64,000 bases of DNA from Agrococcus terreus (GTDB lineage Bacteria > Actinomycetota > Actinomycetes > Actinomycetales > Microbacteriaceae), in NCBI RefSeq assembly GCF_014645235.1, contig NZ_BMLM01000001.1, forward strand, positions 62,001-126,000, read 5' to 3'. Positions 40,917 through 50,233 of this stretch are shown here, piece by piece. The translations under genes were made by a program, and so were the position numbers. The first letter of the stretch is position 1, and every line of letters starts with the position of its first letter. Under the pieces are notes generated by a model, which did not search any database, was not told where the DNA came from, and was given only the letters and a program-made list of their open reading frames with translations.

Positions 40917-40952
40917 CGCGCCCGGCCGCAAGATTCGGCCACAGACGTGGAA

Positions 40953-40980
40953 CGGCCCCGGGGGTGGAGCCCCGGGGCCG
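40953..40980. terminator. Bidirectional hairpin terminator
   Basis: Eleven-pair stem CGGCCCCGGGG / CCCCGGGGCCG with loop GTGGAG between the alcohol dehydrogenase gene and the oppositely oriented tRNA-Leu. Confidence 0.85.
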
Positions 40981-40984
40981 ATCG

Positions 40985-41068
40985 TGCGCGAGGGGGGACT
41001 TGAACCCCCACGTCCGTACGGACACTGGCACCTGAAGCCAGCGCGTCTGCCAATTCCGCCACTCGCGC
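40985..41068 (-). tRNA. tRNA-Leu (anticodon CAG)
   Basis: On the minus strand a class II tRNA: acceptor GCGCGAG pairs at both ends (41062-41068 with 40986-40992), anticodon arm CTGGC-TTCAGGT-GCCAG, a long variable arm (GTGTCCGTACGGACGT) and T-arm GGGGGTTCAAGTCCCCC. Discriminator is A. CCA is not encoded. Confidence 0.97.
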
Positions 41069-41162
41069 GAGACCCGGCGCAGGCCGGGCAACCCCACGAG
41101 AATATCAGGTCTCAAGTCCGGCCGGGTACGCTGGTGCGGCTGAAGGGAGGTGACGGTCACCC

Positions 41163-41840
41163 ATGGGATTCCTCGATTCGATCGAGCGCGGCCTCGAGAA
41201 GGCGGTGAACGGCGCCTTCGCGAAGACGTTCCGCTCCGGCGTGGAGCCGGTCGAGATCGCGAGCGCGCTGAAGCGCGAGCTCGACACGAGCGCGACCGTC
41301 GTGTCGCGCGACCGCATCCTCGTGCCGAACCGCCTCACGGTGCGGCTCGCGCCCGCCGACCACCAGCGGCTGCGCCGGCTCGGCGACGCCCTGCTGGAGG
41401 AGCTCTCGGGCACCGTGCAGGGCCACGCGCGCAGCTCGGGCTACTCGTTCCCCGGCCCCATCGACCTCGCGCTCGAGGCCGACGAGGGCCTCTCGACGGG
41501 CATGCTCGAGATCGACGCCGACACCGAGGCCGGCGAGGTCGTGTGGACCGCCGTCGTCGACATCAAGGGCCGGCGCCACACGCTGCGCCGCGGCCGCACG
41601 ATCATCGGCCGCGGCTCCGACGCCGACATCACCGTCGACGACGCGGGCGCCAGCCGCAAGCACGCCGAGATCATCTGGGACGGCACCCGCGCCCAGGTGA
41701 GCGACCTCGGCTCCACGAACGGCACGACCCTCAACGGCAGGACGCTGAAGACCGCCCTGCTCGAGCCCGACTCCATCATCGACATCGGCGCCACCCGCAT
41801 CGTCTACCGCGTGCTCGCGCAGTCCAAGGAGCGCTCGTGA
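41163..41840 (+). CDS. fhaA: FHA-domain protein FhaA (DUF3662-FHA)
   Basis: A 225-residue adaptor. Residues 1-110 are the DUF3662 domain (MGFLDSIERGLEKAVNGAFAKTFRSGVEPVEIASALKRELD) and residues 130-220 the FHA domain, with phosphothreonine-binding marks GRGSDADITV, SRKHAEI and DLGSTNGT. The long linker seen in mycobacterial FhaA is missing, giving half its length. FhaA links PknB signalling to peptidoglycan synthesis (binds phosphorylated MviN/PbpA in relatives). First gene of the fhaA-fhaB-pstP-rodA-pbpA-pknA operon; start behind AAGGGAGGTGA and coupled to fhaB by GTGA. Confidence 0.95.
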   Translation: MGFLDSIERGLEKAVNGAFAKTFRSGVEPVEIASALKRELDTSATVVSRDRILVPNRLTVRLAPADHQRLRRLGDALLEELSGTVQGHARSSGYSFPGPIDLALEADEGLSTGMLEIDADTEAGEVVWTAVVDIKGRRHTLRRGRTIIGRGSDADITVDDAGASRKHAEIIWDGTRAQVSDLGSTNGTTLNGRTLKTALLEPDSIIDIGATRIVYRVLAQSKERS

Positions 41841-42379
41841 GCGAGCTGACCCTCATCATCATCAGGATCGGCTTCCTCGCCCTCCTGTGGCTGTTCATCT
41901 TCATCGTCCTGTACTCGCTGCGCAGCGACCTCTTCGGGCCGCGCCTCACGCAGCTCCAGCAGGTGGCGGTGCAGAGCCAGCGCTCGCGGAGCGCCGGCAC
42001 CACCGGGACCACGGCTCCGGCGCCCGCCGCCGCGGCCTCCGACACCCCGACGACGATCACCGAACGGGCCGCGCCCGCCGGCGGCGGCCTCGCGCGTCGC
42101 ATCGTCGTCACCTCGGGCCCCAAGACCGGGCTCGAGCTCGACCTGCCGGAGACCGGGCTCACGATCGGGCGCTCGAGCGGCTCGGGCCTGCAGATCAAGG
42201 ACGACTACACCTCCGGCTCGCACGCGAAGATCGTGCGCTGGCGCGACCAGTGGATGGTGCAGGACCAGGGATCCACCAACGGCACCTTCGTCGACGGCAA
42301 GCGCGTGTCCGAGGCCACGCCCGTGCGCGTCGGCAGCTCGATCCGCATCGGCACGACGACGTTCGAGCTGAGGCGCTGA
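41837..42379 (+). CDS. fhaB: Membrane-anchored FHA protein FhaB/FipA
   Basis: A 180-residue protein: one N-terminal membrane helix (residues 6-26, LIIIRIGFLALLWLFIFIVL), an Ala/Thr/Pro linker and an FHA domain (about 90-180) with IGRSSGSGLQIKDDYTSGSHAKI and DQGSTNGTFVDG. The linker TPTTITER contains the threonine-rich site that in relatives is phosphorylated by PknA/PknB. GTG start overlaps fhaA. In mycobacteria this protein bridges kinases to the FtsZ/FtsQ divisome. Confidence 0.93.
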   Translation: MSELTLIIIRIGFLALLWLFIFIVLYSLRSDLFGPRLTQLQQVAVQSQRSRSAGTTGTTAPAPAAAASDTPTTITERAAPAGGGLARRIVVTSGPKTGLELDLPETGLTIGRSSGSGLQIKDDYTSGSHAKIVRWRDQWMVQDQGSTNGTFVDGKRVSEATPVRVGSSIRIGTTTFELRR

Positions 42380-42381
42380 GC

Positions 42382-43623
42382 TTGAGCGCGCCCCTCGCCG
42401 CGGCGATCAGCCACGTCGGTCGCATCCGCACGGAGAACCAGGACTCCGGCTACGCGGGCGCGCACCTGTGGTTCGTCGCCGACGGCATGGGCGGGCACGC
42501 GGGCGGCGACGTCGCGAGCGCGATCGTCACCCGCCGCGCGCGCGAGGCCGACCGCGAGTACGCGACGGCCGAGGAGGCCGCCCAGGCGCTCGCCGAGGCG
42601 CTGCGGGCGGGCAACGACGCGCTCCAGCAGGCGATGGTCGAGCACCCCGAGCTCTCCGGCATGGGCACGACCGGCTCCGGCATCATCCGGGTCGGCGACC
42701 GGATGGCCATCGCCCACATCGGCGACAGCCGCATCTACCGCTACCGGGTGGGCGCGCTCGAGCAGATCTCGACCGACCACACCTTCGTCCAGAAGCTCGT
42801 CGAGGCCGGCCGCATCACGCGCGAGGAGGCCGAGCACCACCCGCGGCGCAACGTCGTCATGCGCGTGCTCGGCAACGTCGAGACGAACCCCGAGATCGAC
42901 ACCGCGGTCGAGCAGGCGCTGCCCGGCGACCGCTGGCTCGTCTGCTCCGACGGGCTCTCGAGCTACGTCGACGAGGAGCGCATCCGCGCGATCCTCGAGC
43001 AGGGCCTCGACACGCCCTCCACGGTGCAGCGCCTCGTCAACGAGTCGCTCTCGCGCGGCGCCCCCGACAACGTCACGGTCGTCCTGTGCGACGTCGACGA
43101 CGTGCTGCCCTCGTCGATCGAGCCCACGACGGTCGGTGCCGCCGCCGCCCCGATCAGCTACGAGGCCGTCGAGCCCGAACGCACCTCGGTGAGCCTCTCG
43201 CAGCTCATCCTGCACCCGCGCCAGGCGCGGCAGCAGCCCGCGTTCGAGCACTTCGAGCCCGAGAGCGAGGAGTTCCTGCAGGAGCTGCTCGCCGAGCAGC
43301 GCCGCATGCGCCGCAACCGCCGCCTCAGCTGGGGCGCGGGCGCCGCGCTGGCGATCGTCGGCATCGTGCTGCTCTCCACCGTCTTCTACCAGTGGACCCA
43401 GGACCGCTACTTCGTCGGCGTCAACGAGGCCGGCAACGTCGCGATCTACCAGGGCATCCAGCAGCAGATCGGGCCGTTCGGCCTCTCGACGGAGGTCGAG
43501 GAGACCGGCATCGCCGCCGACGAGCTGACGCCCTTCAACCGGCGGAACGTCGAGCAGACGATCTCCGCCGACTCGCTCACGGCCGCGCAGGCCATCGTCG
43601 ACCGGCTGGAGGGATCGCCGTGA
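42382..43623 (+). CDS. pstP: PP2C-type Ser/Thr phosphatase PstP
   Basis: A 413-residue phosphatase. Residues 1-235 are the PP2C domain with metal-binding aspartates in VADGMGGHAGGD, HIGDSRIYRYR, CSDGLSSYV and APDNVTVVL; N-terminal SHVGRIRTENQDSGY is also diagnostic. A basic juxtamembrane region is followed by one membrane helix (about 323-343, AALAIVGIVLLSTVFYQW) and an extracellular domain of about 70 residues. It removes phosphates placed by PknA/PknB. Start is taken as TTG 42382 after GAGGCGCTGAGC, 2 bp beyond fhaB; this start is less certain. Coupled to rodA by overlap. Confidence 0.95.
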   Translation: MSAPLAAAISHVGRIRTENQDSGYAGAHLWFVADGMGGHAGGDVASAIVTRRAREADREYATAEEAAQALAEALRAGNDALQQAMVEHPELSGMGTTGSGIIRVGDRMAIAHIGDSRIYRYRVGALEQISTDHTFVQKLVEAGRITREEAEHHPRRNVVMRVLGNVETNPEIDTAVEQALPGDRWLVCSDGLSSYVDEERIRAILEQGLDTPSTVQRLVNESLSRGAPDNVTVVLCDVDDVLPSSIEPTTVGAAAAPISYEAVEPERTSVSLSQLILHPRQARQQPAFEHFEPESEEFLQELLAEQRRMRRNRRLSWGAGAALAIVGIVLLSTVFYQWTQDRYFVGVNEAGNVAIYQGIQQQIGPFGLSTEVEETGIAADELTPFNRRNVEQTISADSLTAAQAIVDRLEGSP

Positions 43624-45044
43624 CCCAGGCAGCCCCGCGCGACCGCGCCGCCACCGGCTCGAACGCGCTGCAGACGGGCCTCATCCAGCTCCGCGAGGTG
43701 ACCGAGGCGATCCGGGTGCGCGTCCGCAACCCGGCGAAGCTCCGCAACCTCGAGCTCTTCCTGCTCGTCATCGCGTGGGTGGTGGGCGGCGGCGCCATGG
43801 TGCTCGTGCAGCTCGGCGCGCTCGAGACCGTCGACCTGTTCCCGCTGCAGCTCGCGGCGATCCTCGCGGTGCTCACGTTCGCGCTGCACATCGCGCTGCG
43901 CGTCGTCGCGCGCGAGGCCGACGCGATCATCCTGCCTGTCGCGACCGCGCTCAACGGCATCGGCATCGCGATGATCTACCGCATCGACATCGCGCAGGGC
44001 GCCACCGGCTGGGACGCCGCCTCCATGCGGCAGATCGCCTGGACCGGCATCGCGCTCGTCATCGCCATCGCCGCGATCGTGCTCGTGCGCAACCACCGCG
44101 TCCTCGCCCGCTACCGCTTCCTCGCGATGGCCGCCGCCTTCGTGCTGCTGCTCCTGCCGCTCATGCCCGGCATCGGCCGCACCGTCAACGGCGCCACCGT
44201 CTGGGTCGGCGTCGGCCCCGTCACCTTCCAGCCGGGCGAGCTCGCCAAGATCGCGCTCGCGATCTTCTTCGCCGGCTACCTCATGACGGCCCGCGACTCG
44301 CTCTCGGTCGTCGGGAAGCGGTTCCTCGGGATCCGGTTCCCGCGCGTGCGCGACCTCGGCCCCATCCTCGTCGTCTGGGCGATGTGCATGCTCGTGCTCG
44401 TCTTCCAGCGCGACCTCGGCACGTCGCTCCTCTACTTCGGCCTCTTCCTCGTGATGATCTACGTCGCCACGGGCCGGAGGTCGTGGATGGTCATCGGCGT
44501 CGGCCTCGTCGCGCTCGGCGGCGTCGCCGCGTACTTCACGATGGGCTACGTCCAGCGGCGCATCCACGCCTGGATCCACGCGTTCGACAACGACGTCTAC
44601 AACGCGTCCGGCGGCTCGTTCCAGATCGTCGAGGGCATCTTCGGCATGGCGCACGGCGGCCTGCTCGGCACGGGCCTGGGCCTCGGCCGGCCCTACCTGA
44701 CCCCCTACGCCAACAGCGACTACATCATCCCGTCGCTCGGCGAGGAGCTCGGGCTCGCGGGCCTCATGGCCATCCTGTGCCTCTACATCGTCCTCGTCTC
44801 GCGCGGCATCCGCGTGGGCTTCCAGGGGCCGGACGACTTCACGAAGCTCCTCTCGGTGGGGCTCGCGTTCGTCATCGGCCTGCAGGTGTTCATCGTCGTG
44901 GGCGGTGTCACGAGGCTCATCCCGCTCACGGGCCTCACGACGCCGTTCCTCGCCGCCGGCGGCTCCTCGCTGCTGGCCAACTGGCTCATCGTCGCCCTGC
45001 TGCTGAGGCTGAGCGACTCGGTGCGCGGAAGGGGGTTCGCATGA
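43620..45044 (+). CDS. rodA: SEDS-family peptidoglycan glycosyltransferase RodA/FtsW
   Basis: A 474-residue SEDS protein with about ten to twelve membrane helices. Marks are NGATVWVGVGPVTFQPGELAKIALAIFFAGYL (with the conserved Trp/Glu region), VFQRDLGTSLLYFGLFL containing the catalytic-type Asp, and LTGLTTPFLAAGGSSLLANW near the end. It polymerises lipid II glycan strands, paired with the transpeptidase encoded next. GTG start after GGAGGGATCGCC overlaps pstP; its stop overlaps pbpA (ATGA). N-terminal 40 residues are cytoplasmic. Confidence 0.95.
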   Translation: MTQAAPRDRAATGSNALQTGLIQLREVTEAIRVRVRNPAKLRNLELFLLVIAWVVGGGAMVLVQLGALETVDLFPLQLAAILAVLTFALHIALRVVAREADAIILPVATALNGIGIAMIYRIDIAQGATGWDAASMRQIAWTGIALVIAIAAIVLVRNHRVLARYRFLAMAAAFVLLLLPLMPGIGRTVNGATVWVGVGPVTFQPGELAKIALAIFFAGYLMTARDSLSVVGKRFLGIRFPRVRDLGPILVVWAMCMLVLVFQRDLGTSLLYFGLFLVMIYVATGRRSWMVIGVGLVALGGVAAYFTMGYVQRRIHAWIHAFDNDVYNASGGSFQIVEGIFGMAHGGLLGTGLGLGRPYLTPYANSDYIIPSLGEELGLAGLMAILCLYIVLVSRGIRVGFQGPDDFTKLLSVGLAFVIGLQVFIVVGGVTRLIPLTGLTTPFLAAGGSSLLANWLIVALLLRLSDSVRGRGFA

Positions 45045-46528
45045 CCAGCGCCGACCGGGAGCAGAGCATGCGGCGGCCCCTGCGCCGCGTCAGCACGCTG
45101 CTGCTCGTGATGTTCGTGGGGCTCTTCGGCTCGACGACGATGATCCAGGCCGTCCAGGCCGACTCGCTGCACGGCGACGACCGCAACACGCGCACGCTCT
45201 ACGACTCCTTCGCCGTCGAGCGCGGCTCGATCGTCGTCGAGGGCGTGCAGGTGGCCCTCTCGACCCCCTCCGACGACGAGTACGAATGGCAGCGCGAGTA
45301 CCCGCAGGGCGCGCTGTACTCGGCCGTCACGGGCTACAACAGCCTCGGGCAGGGCAACACGGGCATCGAGGGGGCGATGAACGACGAGCTCACGGGCACC
45401 GCCAACAGCCAGTTCTTCGACCAGATCGTCGCGACGATCACCGGCCAGGACCCCGCGGGCTCCTCGGTCGAGCTCACGATCGACGCGGGCGCGCAGGAGG
45501 CCGCGGCGCAGGCGCTCGGCGACCGCGAGGGCGCCGTCGTCGCCCTCGACCCGGAGACGGGCGACATCCTCGCCATGTACTCGAGCCCCAGCTTCGACCC
45601 GAACACCTACGCGAGCCACAACATCGCCCAGGTGCGCGACTCGATCATCCAGGCGCAGGAGAGCCCCGAGCAGCCGCTGCAGAACCGCGCGATCGGCGGC
45701 GACCTGTACTTCCCGGGCTCGGTCTTCAAGCTCGTCGTGAGCGCCGCCGCGCTCGAGTCCGGGCGCTACGAGCTCGACTCCGAGTTCGACAACCCTGCCA
45801 CGCTGCAGCTGCCGAACTCGACCTCGGAGATCCGCAACGCCTCCCGCGAGACGTGCGGCCCCGGCGAGCAGGCGACGCTCGAGACCGCGCTCGTGCTCTC
45901 GTGCAACATCCCCATGGCGGAGCTCGGGCTCGAGCTCGGCGACGACGCGATCCGCGAGCAGGCGGCGGCGTTCGGCTTCGGCCAGCCGCTCGCCGTGCCG
46001 ATGACGGTCACGCCGTCGACCTACCCGCGCCCCGAGGTGATGGACGACGCCCGCACCATGCTCACCTCGTTCGGCCAGTACGACGTGCGCGTCACCCCGC
46101 TGCAGATGGCCATGGTGAGCGCCGCGATCGCGAACGACGGCACGCTGATGCAGCCGGGCCTCGTCGACCGCGTCATCGCCCCCAACCTCGACGTGGTCGA
46201 CCAGCCCGAGCCGACCATCCTGGGCAACCCGATCTCCACCGAGACCGCCGCGGCGCTGCGGCAGGCGATGGAGCTCGGCGTGAGCGAGGGCCTGGCGTCG
46301 AACGCCCAGGTCGCGGGCGCGACCGTGGGCGGCAAGACCGGCACGGCGGAGACGGGCGAGAACGACGAGCCCTTCAACCTCTGGTTCACGGGGTACGGCG
46401 AGCGCGACGGCCGGAGCGTCGCAGTCGCCGCCGTGGTCGTGCCGGATGAGAACATCGTCGGTGACACGTCGAACGTCGTCGCCGCGCCAATCGGGAGAGC
46501 AGTGATCGAGGCGGTGCTGAACTCATGA
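45041..46528 (+). CDS. pbpA: Class B penicillin-binding protein PbpA (transpeptidase)
   Basis: A 495-residue bitopic protein: one N-terminal helix (about 17-38, [19 protein letters not shown]), an N-terminal domain ([28 protein letters not shown]) and a transpeptidase domain. The active-site motifs are Ser227-Val-Phe-Lys230, Ser287-Cys-Asn289 and Lys432-Thr-Gly. It cross-links peptidoglycan made by the adjacent RodA. ATGA overlaps on both sides show strict coupling with rodA and pknA. Length matches mycobacterial PbpA. Confidence 0.96.
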   Translation: MTSADREQSMRRPLRRVSTLLLVMFVGLFGSTTMIQAVQADSLHGDDRNTRTLYDSFAVERGSIVVEGVQVALSTPSDDEYEWQREYPQGALYSAVTGYNSLGQGNTGIEGAMNDELTGTANSQFFDQIVATITGQDPAGSSVELTIDAGAQEAAAQALGDREGAVVALDPETGDILAMYSSPSFDPNTYASHNIAQVRDSIIQAQESPEQPLQNRAIGGDLYFPGSVFKLVVSAAALESGRYELDSEFDNPATLQLPNSTSEIRNASRETCGPGEQATLETALVLSCNIPMAELGLELGDDAIREQAAAFGFGQPLAVPMTVTPSTYPRPEVMDDARTMLTSFGQYDVRVTPLQMAMVSAAIANDGTLMQPGLVDRVIAPNLDVVDQPEPTILGNPISTETAAALRQAMELGVSEGLASNAQVAGATVGGKTGTAETGENDEPFNLWFTGYGERDGRSVAVAAVVVPDENIVGDTSNVVAAPIGRAVIEAVLNS

Positions 46529-48267
46529 GACCATCCAGCGGACTCACCTTCGGTGGGCGATACCAGCTGACCAGCCGGATCGCCATTGGCGGCATGGGCG
46601 AGGTGTGGCAGGCGACCGACCAGGTGATCGGGCGCACCGTCGCGCTCAAGATCCTGAAGGACGAGTACATGGGGGACCCCGGGTTCCTCGAGCGCTTCCG
46701 GGCGGAGGCGCGCCACGCGGCGCTCGTCAACCACGAGGGCATCGCCAACGTCTTCGACTACGGCGAGGAGGAGGGCAGCGCCTTCCTCGTGATGGAGCTC
46801 GTCCCCGGCGAGCCGCTCAGCGCGATCCTCGACCGCGACCGCACCCTCTCGGCCGACAAGGTGCTCGACATCGTCGCGCAGACCTCGGCGGCGCTCCACG
46901 CCGCCCACCAGGCCGGCCTCGTGCACCGCGACATCAAGCCGGGCAACCTGCTCATCACGCCCGAGGGCCGCGTGAAGATCACCGACTTCGGCATCGCGCG
47001 GATCGCCGACCAGGTGCCGCTCACCGCGACCGGCCAGGTCATGGGCACGGTGCAGTACCTCTCGCCCGAGCAGGCGTCCGGCTCGCCCGCCGCGCCGGCG
47101 ACCGACATCTACTCGCTCGGCATCGTGGCCTACGAGGCCCTCGCCGGCCGCCGCCCGTTCACGGGCGAGTCGCAGGTGGCGATCGCGATGGCGCACATCA
47201 ACGATGCGCCGCCGGACCTCCCCGGCACCGTGCCGGAGCCCGTGCGCAACCTCGTGCTCTCGTGCATCGCGAAGACGCCGGCCGACCGGCCGACATCGGC
47301 CGCGCACCTCTCGCGCGCCGCGACGATGCTGCGCCGCGGCGACATCGCCGGCGCCGCCGCGATCGTGCCGGGCATCGCCTCGACCGACTCCTTCGCGACG
47401 ATCGACTCGCCGACGCAGGCCGCGACGCGGATCATCACGACGCAGTCGAGCCCCGCGACGGCCGCGATCCCCGTGACGCGCGCGACGACGCTGCAGGAGC
47501 AGCGCGAGCGCGAGCGCCGCCGCCGGAATCCCTGGATCTGGCCGGTCGTGATCCTCGCGATCCTCCTCGTCGCCGCGGGCGTCGCGATCGCGATGATGCT
47601 GCTCAACAACGACCAGGAGGAGCCGGCCCCGACCGAGACCTCGCAGACCCCCACGTCGAGCGGGCCGGAGACGGTCCAGGTGAGCGAGGACGCGCTGCTG
47701 GGCCTCACGGAGGCGGAGTTCCGCGCGGCCGTCGAGGAGCTCGGCCTCGAGCCGGCGATCCGGCAGGGCGAGCCGGCCACGACGGCCACGGAGGTCGGCA
47801 CCTCGTACGCCGTCGACCCCACGGGCTCGGTGCCCGAGGGATCGACCCTGACCGGCACGTTCTACGGCGCGGTCGCGACGCTGAGCGACCCGACCGAGTC
47901 GCCCCGCCTCGCCGACGACTCCGACCCCTCGGCCGTGGTGGCGGGCTCGGACATCAGCGTCGTGTGGGACGAGGCGTCGTGCCCCGCGGGCTATTCGCTC
48001 TCCGGCTACTCGGCCACGATCCAGTGGGCGAGCGGCCGCGAGCAGGTCGTCGAGAGCCCGGTGGCGCGCGTCGAGCTGCGCGACATCCCGGAGGGCGAGT
48101 CGCGCGTCTCCTACACCTACTCGTGCCAGGTCGGCGGCGGCGAGACGCTCACGAGCGGCTCCTCGCCCACCCTGACGATCACCGGGACCGCCGAGGAGGA
48201 GGAGCCGACGCCGACCGAGACGCCGGAGCCGACCGAGGGCGTCGACCTGCCCCTCCCGACCCCCTGA
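46525..48267 (+). CDS. pknA: Ser/Thr protein kinase PknA type
   Basis: A 580-residue receptor kinase. Kinase domain is residues 10-275: [32 protein letters not shown] and the APE-like SPEQ. A juxtamembrane linker rich in Thr is followed by a membrane helix (about 337-360, [23 protein letters not shown]). Unusually for PknA the outside region (about 210 residues) holds one PASTA-like unit ([25 protein letters not shown]) and an Ig/fibronectin-like domain with two Cys, then a Glu/Pro/Thr tail. ATG overlaps pbpA (ATGA). Probably controls growth and septation with PknB. Confidence 0.93.
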   Translation: MRPSSGLTFGGRYQLTSRIAIGGMGEVWQATDQVIGRTVALKILKDEYMGDPGFLERFRAEARHAALVNHEGIANVFDYGEEEGSAFLVMELVPGEPLSAILDRDRTLSADKVLDIVAQTSAALHAAHQAGLVHRDIKPGNLLITPEGRVKITDFGIARIADQVPLTATGQVMGTVQYLSPEQASGSPAAPATDIYSLGIVAYEALAGRRPFTGESQVAIAMAHINDAPPDLPGTVPEPVRNLVLSCIAKTPADRPTSAAHLSRAATMLRRGDIAGAAAIVPGIASTDSFATIDSPTQAATRIITTQSSPATAAIPVTRATTLQEQRERERRRRNPWIWPVVILAILLVAAGVAIAMMLLNNDQEEPAPTETSQTPTSSGPETVQVSEDALLGLTEAEFRAAVEELGLEPAIRQGEPATTATEVGTSYAVDPTGSVPEGSTLTGTFYGAVATLSDPTESPRLADDSDPSAVVAGSDISVVWDEASCPAGYSLSGYSATIQWASGREQVVESPVARVELRDIPEGESRVSYTYSCQVGGGETLTSGSSPTLTITGTAEEEEPTPTETPEPTEGVDLPLPTP

Positions 48268-48279
48268 TCGGGGCTGGCG

Positions 48280-48308
48280 TAGAATCGATCGATCCCTGCG
48301 AGGGCAGG
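48280..48308 (+). promoter_or_regulatory. Internal promoter and hairpin leader of pknB
   Basis: GGCGTAGAATCG contains a good -10 TAGAAT (48280-48285); no clear -35. A short hairpin CCCTGC-GAGG-GCAGGG (48293-48308) lies in the predicted leader. It suggests pknB can be expressed apart from the upstream operon. Confidence 0.5.
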
Positions 48309-48358
48309 GCACGTCGACGACAGGCATGGATGAGCCCGCACCCCCGGGAGGAGCAGCG

Positions 48359-50206
48359 ATGACCGACAGCATCATCGCGTCGCTGCGGACGCTCGGCGAC
48401 CGCTACGAGATCGGCGAGCTGATCGGGCAGGGCGGCATGGCCGAGGTGCACCTCGCGCGCGACACCCGCCTCGACCGCCAGGTGGCGGTGAAGCTGCTGA
48501 AGCCCGAGCTCTCGCTCGACCCGGAGTTCCGCTCGCGCTTCCGACAGGAGGCGCAGTCGGCCGCGCGGATGTCGCATCCGACGGTCGTGCGGGTGTTCGA
48601 CGCCGGCGAGGAGCCGGCGAAGGACGCGGGCGGACAGCCCGCAGCCGTGCCGTACATCGTCATGGAGTACGTCGACGGCCGCATGGTGAAGGACATCATC
48701 GCCGAGGGCCCGCTGCCCGAGTCGGAGGCCGTCCGCATCACGAAGGGCGTGCTCACCGCGCTCGAGTACTCGCACCGCGCGGGCATCGTGCACCGGGACA
48801 TCAAGCCCGGCAACGTCATGGTCACGCCCGGCGGGCAGATCAAGGTGATGGACTTCGGCATCGCCCGCGCCGTGAGCGAGACGAGCGCGAACGTCGCGCA
48901 GACCGGCACGATCCTCGGCACCGCGCAGTACTTCTCGCCCGAGCAGGCCCGCGGCGAGCAGGTCGACGAGCGCACCGACCTGTACTCCACGGGCGTCATG
49001 CTCTTCGAGCTGCTCACGGGCGCCGCGCCCTTCACCTCCGACACCGCGGTGGGCGTCGCCTACCAGCACGTCGCCGAGGTGCCGCCCGCCCCGTCGTCGA
49101 TCACGCCCGGCGTCTCGCCGGCGATGGACTCCGTCGTGGCGCGGGCGCTCGAGAAGCGCCGCGAGCACCGCTTCCAGTCGGCCGCCGAGTTCAAGGAGGC
49201 GCTCGACGACGGGCTCGCGGGCGTGCTCGCGCCGTACGAGCGCACCGAGACCGCGCCGGTCGAGATCGGCGCCGCGACCACGATGTTCGCCGCCCTGTCG
49301 GTCGACGGCACCGTCGACGACGACGGCGAGCAGCAGCAGCGCCGCGACCGGCGCCCGCCGATCGTCTGGCTCTGGGCCGCGGTCGCGCTCATCGCCATGC
49401 TCGTCGTCGGCGCGGTCGTCTGGGCCGTGGGGCTCGGCGGCAGCCTGCCGATCGCGGGCCTGTCGACGACCGTCCCGGAGGTCGTCGGCCTCACCGAGGA
49501 CGAGGCGGTCGCCGCGGTCGAGGGGGCCGAGCTCGAGCCCGAGGTGCGGCGCGTGATCGACGACGCCGAGGCCGGGACGGTGCTGCGCACCGATCCGGAT
49601 GCGGGCGTCGCGATCAGCCCCGGCAGCGGCGTGACGGTCGTCGTCTCGAACGGCCCGCCGCCGGAGCCGCTCATGAGCGTCGCGAACCTCACCGAGGCGC
49701 AGGCCCGGCAGGCGCTCGAGGCCGCCGGCTACGTCGTGGGCACGGTGTCGCGCGAGGACTCCGCGACCGTGGCGCGCGACCTCGTCATCAGCACCTCGCC
49801 GCAGGCGGGCACGGACGTCTCGCGCGGCCAGACGGTCGACCTCGTGCTGGCCTCCGGCCAGGTGGCCGTCCCCGACGTCACCGGCCGCCCGATCGACGCC
49901 GCCGCGTCCGAGATGTCGTCGCTCGGCCTGCAGGTGGAGCGACGCTGGACGACGCGCTGCATCGGCGGCGACGTCGTGGAGCAGTCGCTCACGCCCGGCA
50001 GCCACCCGCAGGGCAGCGCGATCACGCTGCTCTACTGCAACGGCCAGCCGGCGCGGCCGGCACCCCAGCCCCAGCCCCAGCCCCAGCCTCAGCCGGAGCC
50101 GGAGCCCGACCCGCAGCCGACCGAGCAGGGCGGCGGCAACGGCGGCGGCAACGGCGGCGGGAACGGCGGCCCCGGTGGTGGTGGCGGCGGCGGTGACGAG
50201 GGCTGA
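48359..50206 (+). CDS. pknB: PASTA-domain Ser/Thr protein kinase PknB
   Basis: A 615-residue receptor kinase. Kinase domain is residues 13-275 ([43 protein letters not shown]). The activation-loop region holds a Thr pair (TGTILGT). A membrane helix (about 343-365, IVWLWAAVALIAMLVVGAVVWAVGL) leads to three PASTA repeats (start points near residues 377, 443, 498), the third with two Cys (RCIGGD...LYCNG). The C-terminus is a Pro/Gln/Glu stretch and Gly/Asn-rich tail encoded by 6-bp and 12-bp DNA repeats. It senses muropeptides/lipid II in relatives. Start behind GGGAGGAGC; in-frame ATG 48326 rejected. Confidence 0.96.
   Translation: MTDSIIASLRTLGDRYEIGELIGQGGMAEVHLARDTRLDRQVAVKLLKPELSLDPEFRSRFRQEAQSAARMSHPTVVRVFDAGEEPAKDAGGQPAAVPYIVMEYVDGRMVKDIIAEGPLPESEAVRITKGVLTALEYSHRAGIVHRDIKPGNVMVTPGGQIKVMDFGIARAVSETSANVAQTGTILGTAQYFSPEQARGEQVDERTDLYSTGVMLFELLTGAAPFTSDTAVGVAYQHVAEVPPAPSSITPGVSPAMDSVVARALEKRREHRFQSAAEFKEALDDGLAGVLAPYERTETAPVEIGAATTMFAALSVDGTVDDDGEQQQRRDRRPPIVWLWAAVALIAMLVVGAVVWAVGLGGSLPIAGLSTTVPEVVGLTEDEAVAAVEGAELEPEVRRVIDDAEAGTVLRTDPDAGVAISPGSGVTVVVSNGPPPEPLMSVANLTEAQARQALEAAGYVVGTVSREDSATVARDLVISTSPQAGTDVSRGQTVDLVLASGQVAVPDVTGRPIDAAASEMSSLGLQVERRWTTRCIGGDVVEQSLTPGSHPQGSAITLLYCNGQPARPAPQPQPQPQPQPEPEPDPQPTEQGGGNGGGNGGGNGGPGGGGGGGDEG
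50063..50104 (+). repeat. 6-bp tandem repeat in pknB
   Basis: Four exact CCCCAG units (50063-50086) then CCTCAG and two CCGGAG units, encoding a Pro-Gln/Pro-Glu stretch. In-frame unit loss or gain would change tail length without frameshift. Confidence 0.85.
50129..50164 (+). repeat. 12-bp tandem repeat in pknB
   Basis: GGCGGCGGCAAC twice and GGCGGCGGGAAC once (50129-50140, 50141-50152, 50153-50164), encoding Gly-Gly-Gly-Asn repeats at the extracellular C-terminus of PknB. Confidence 0.85.
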
Positions 50207-50233
50207 GCCGGCGCTGCCCGTCGGGCCGTCCCG

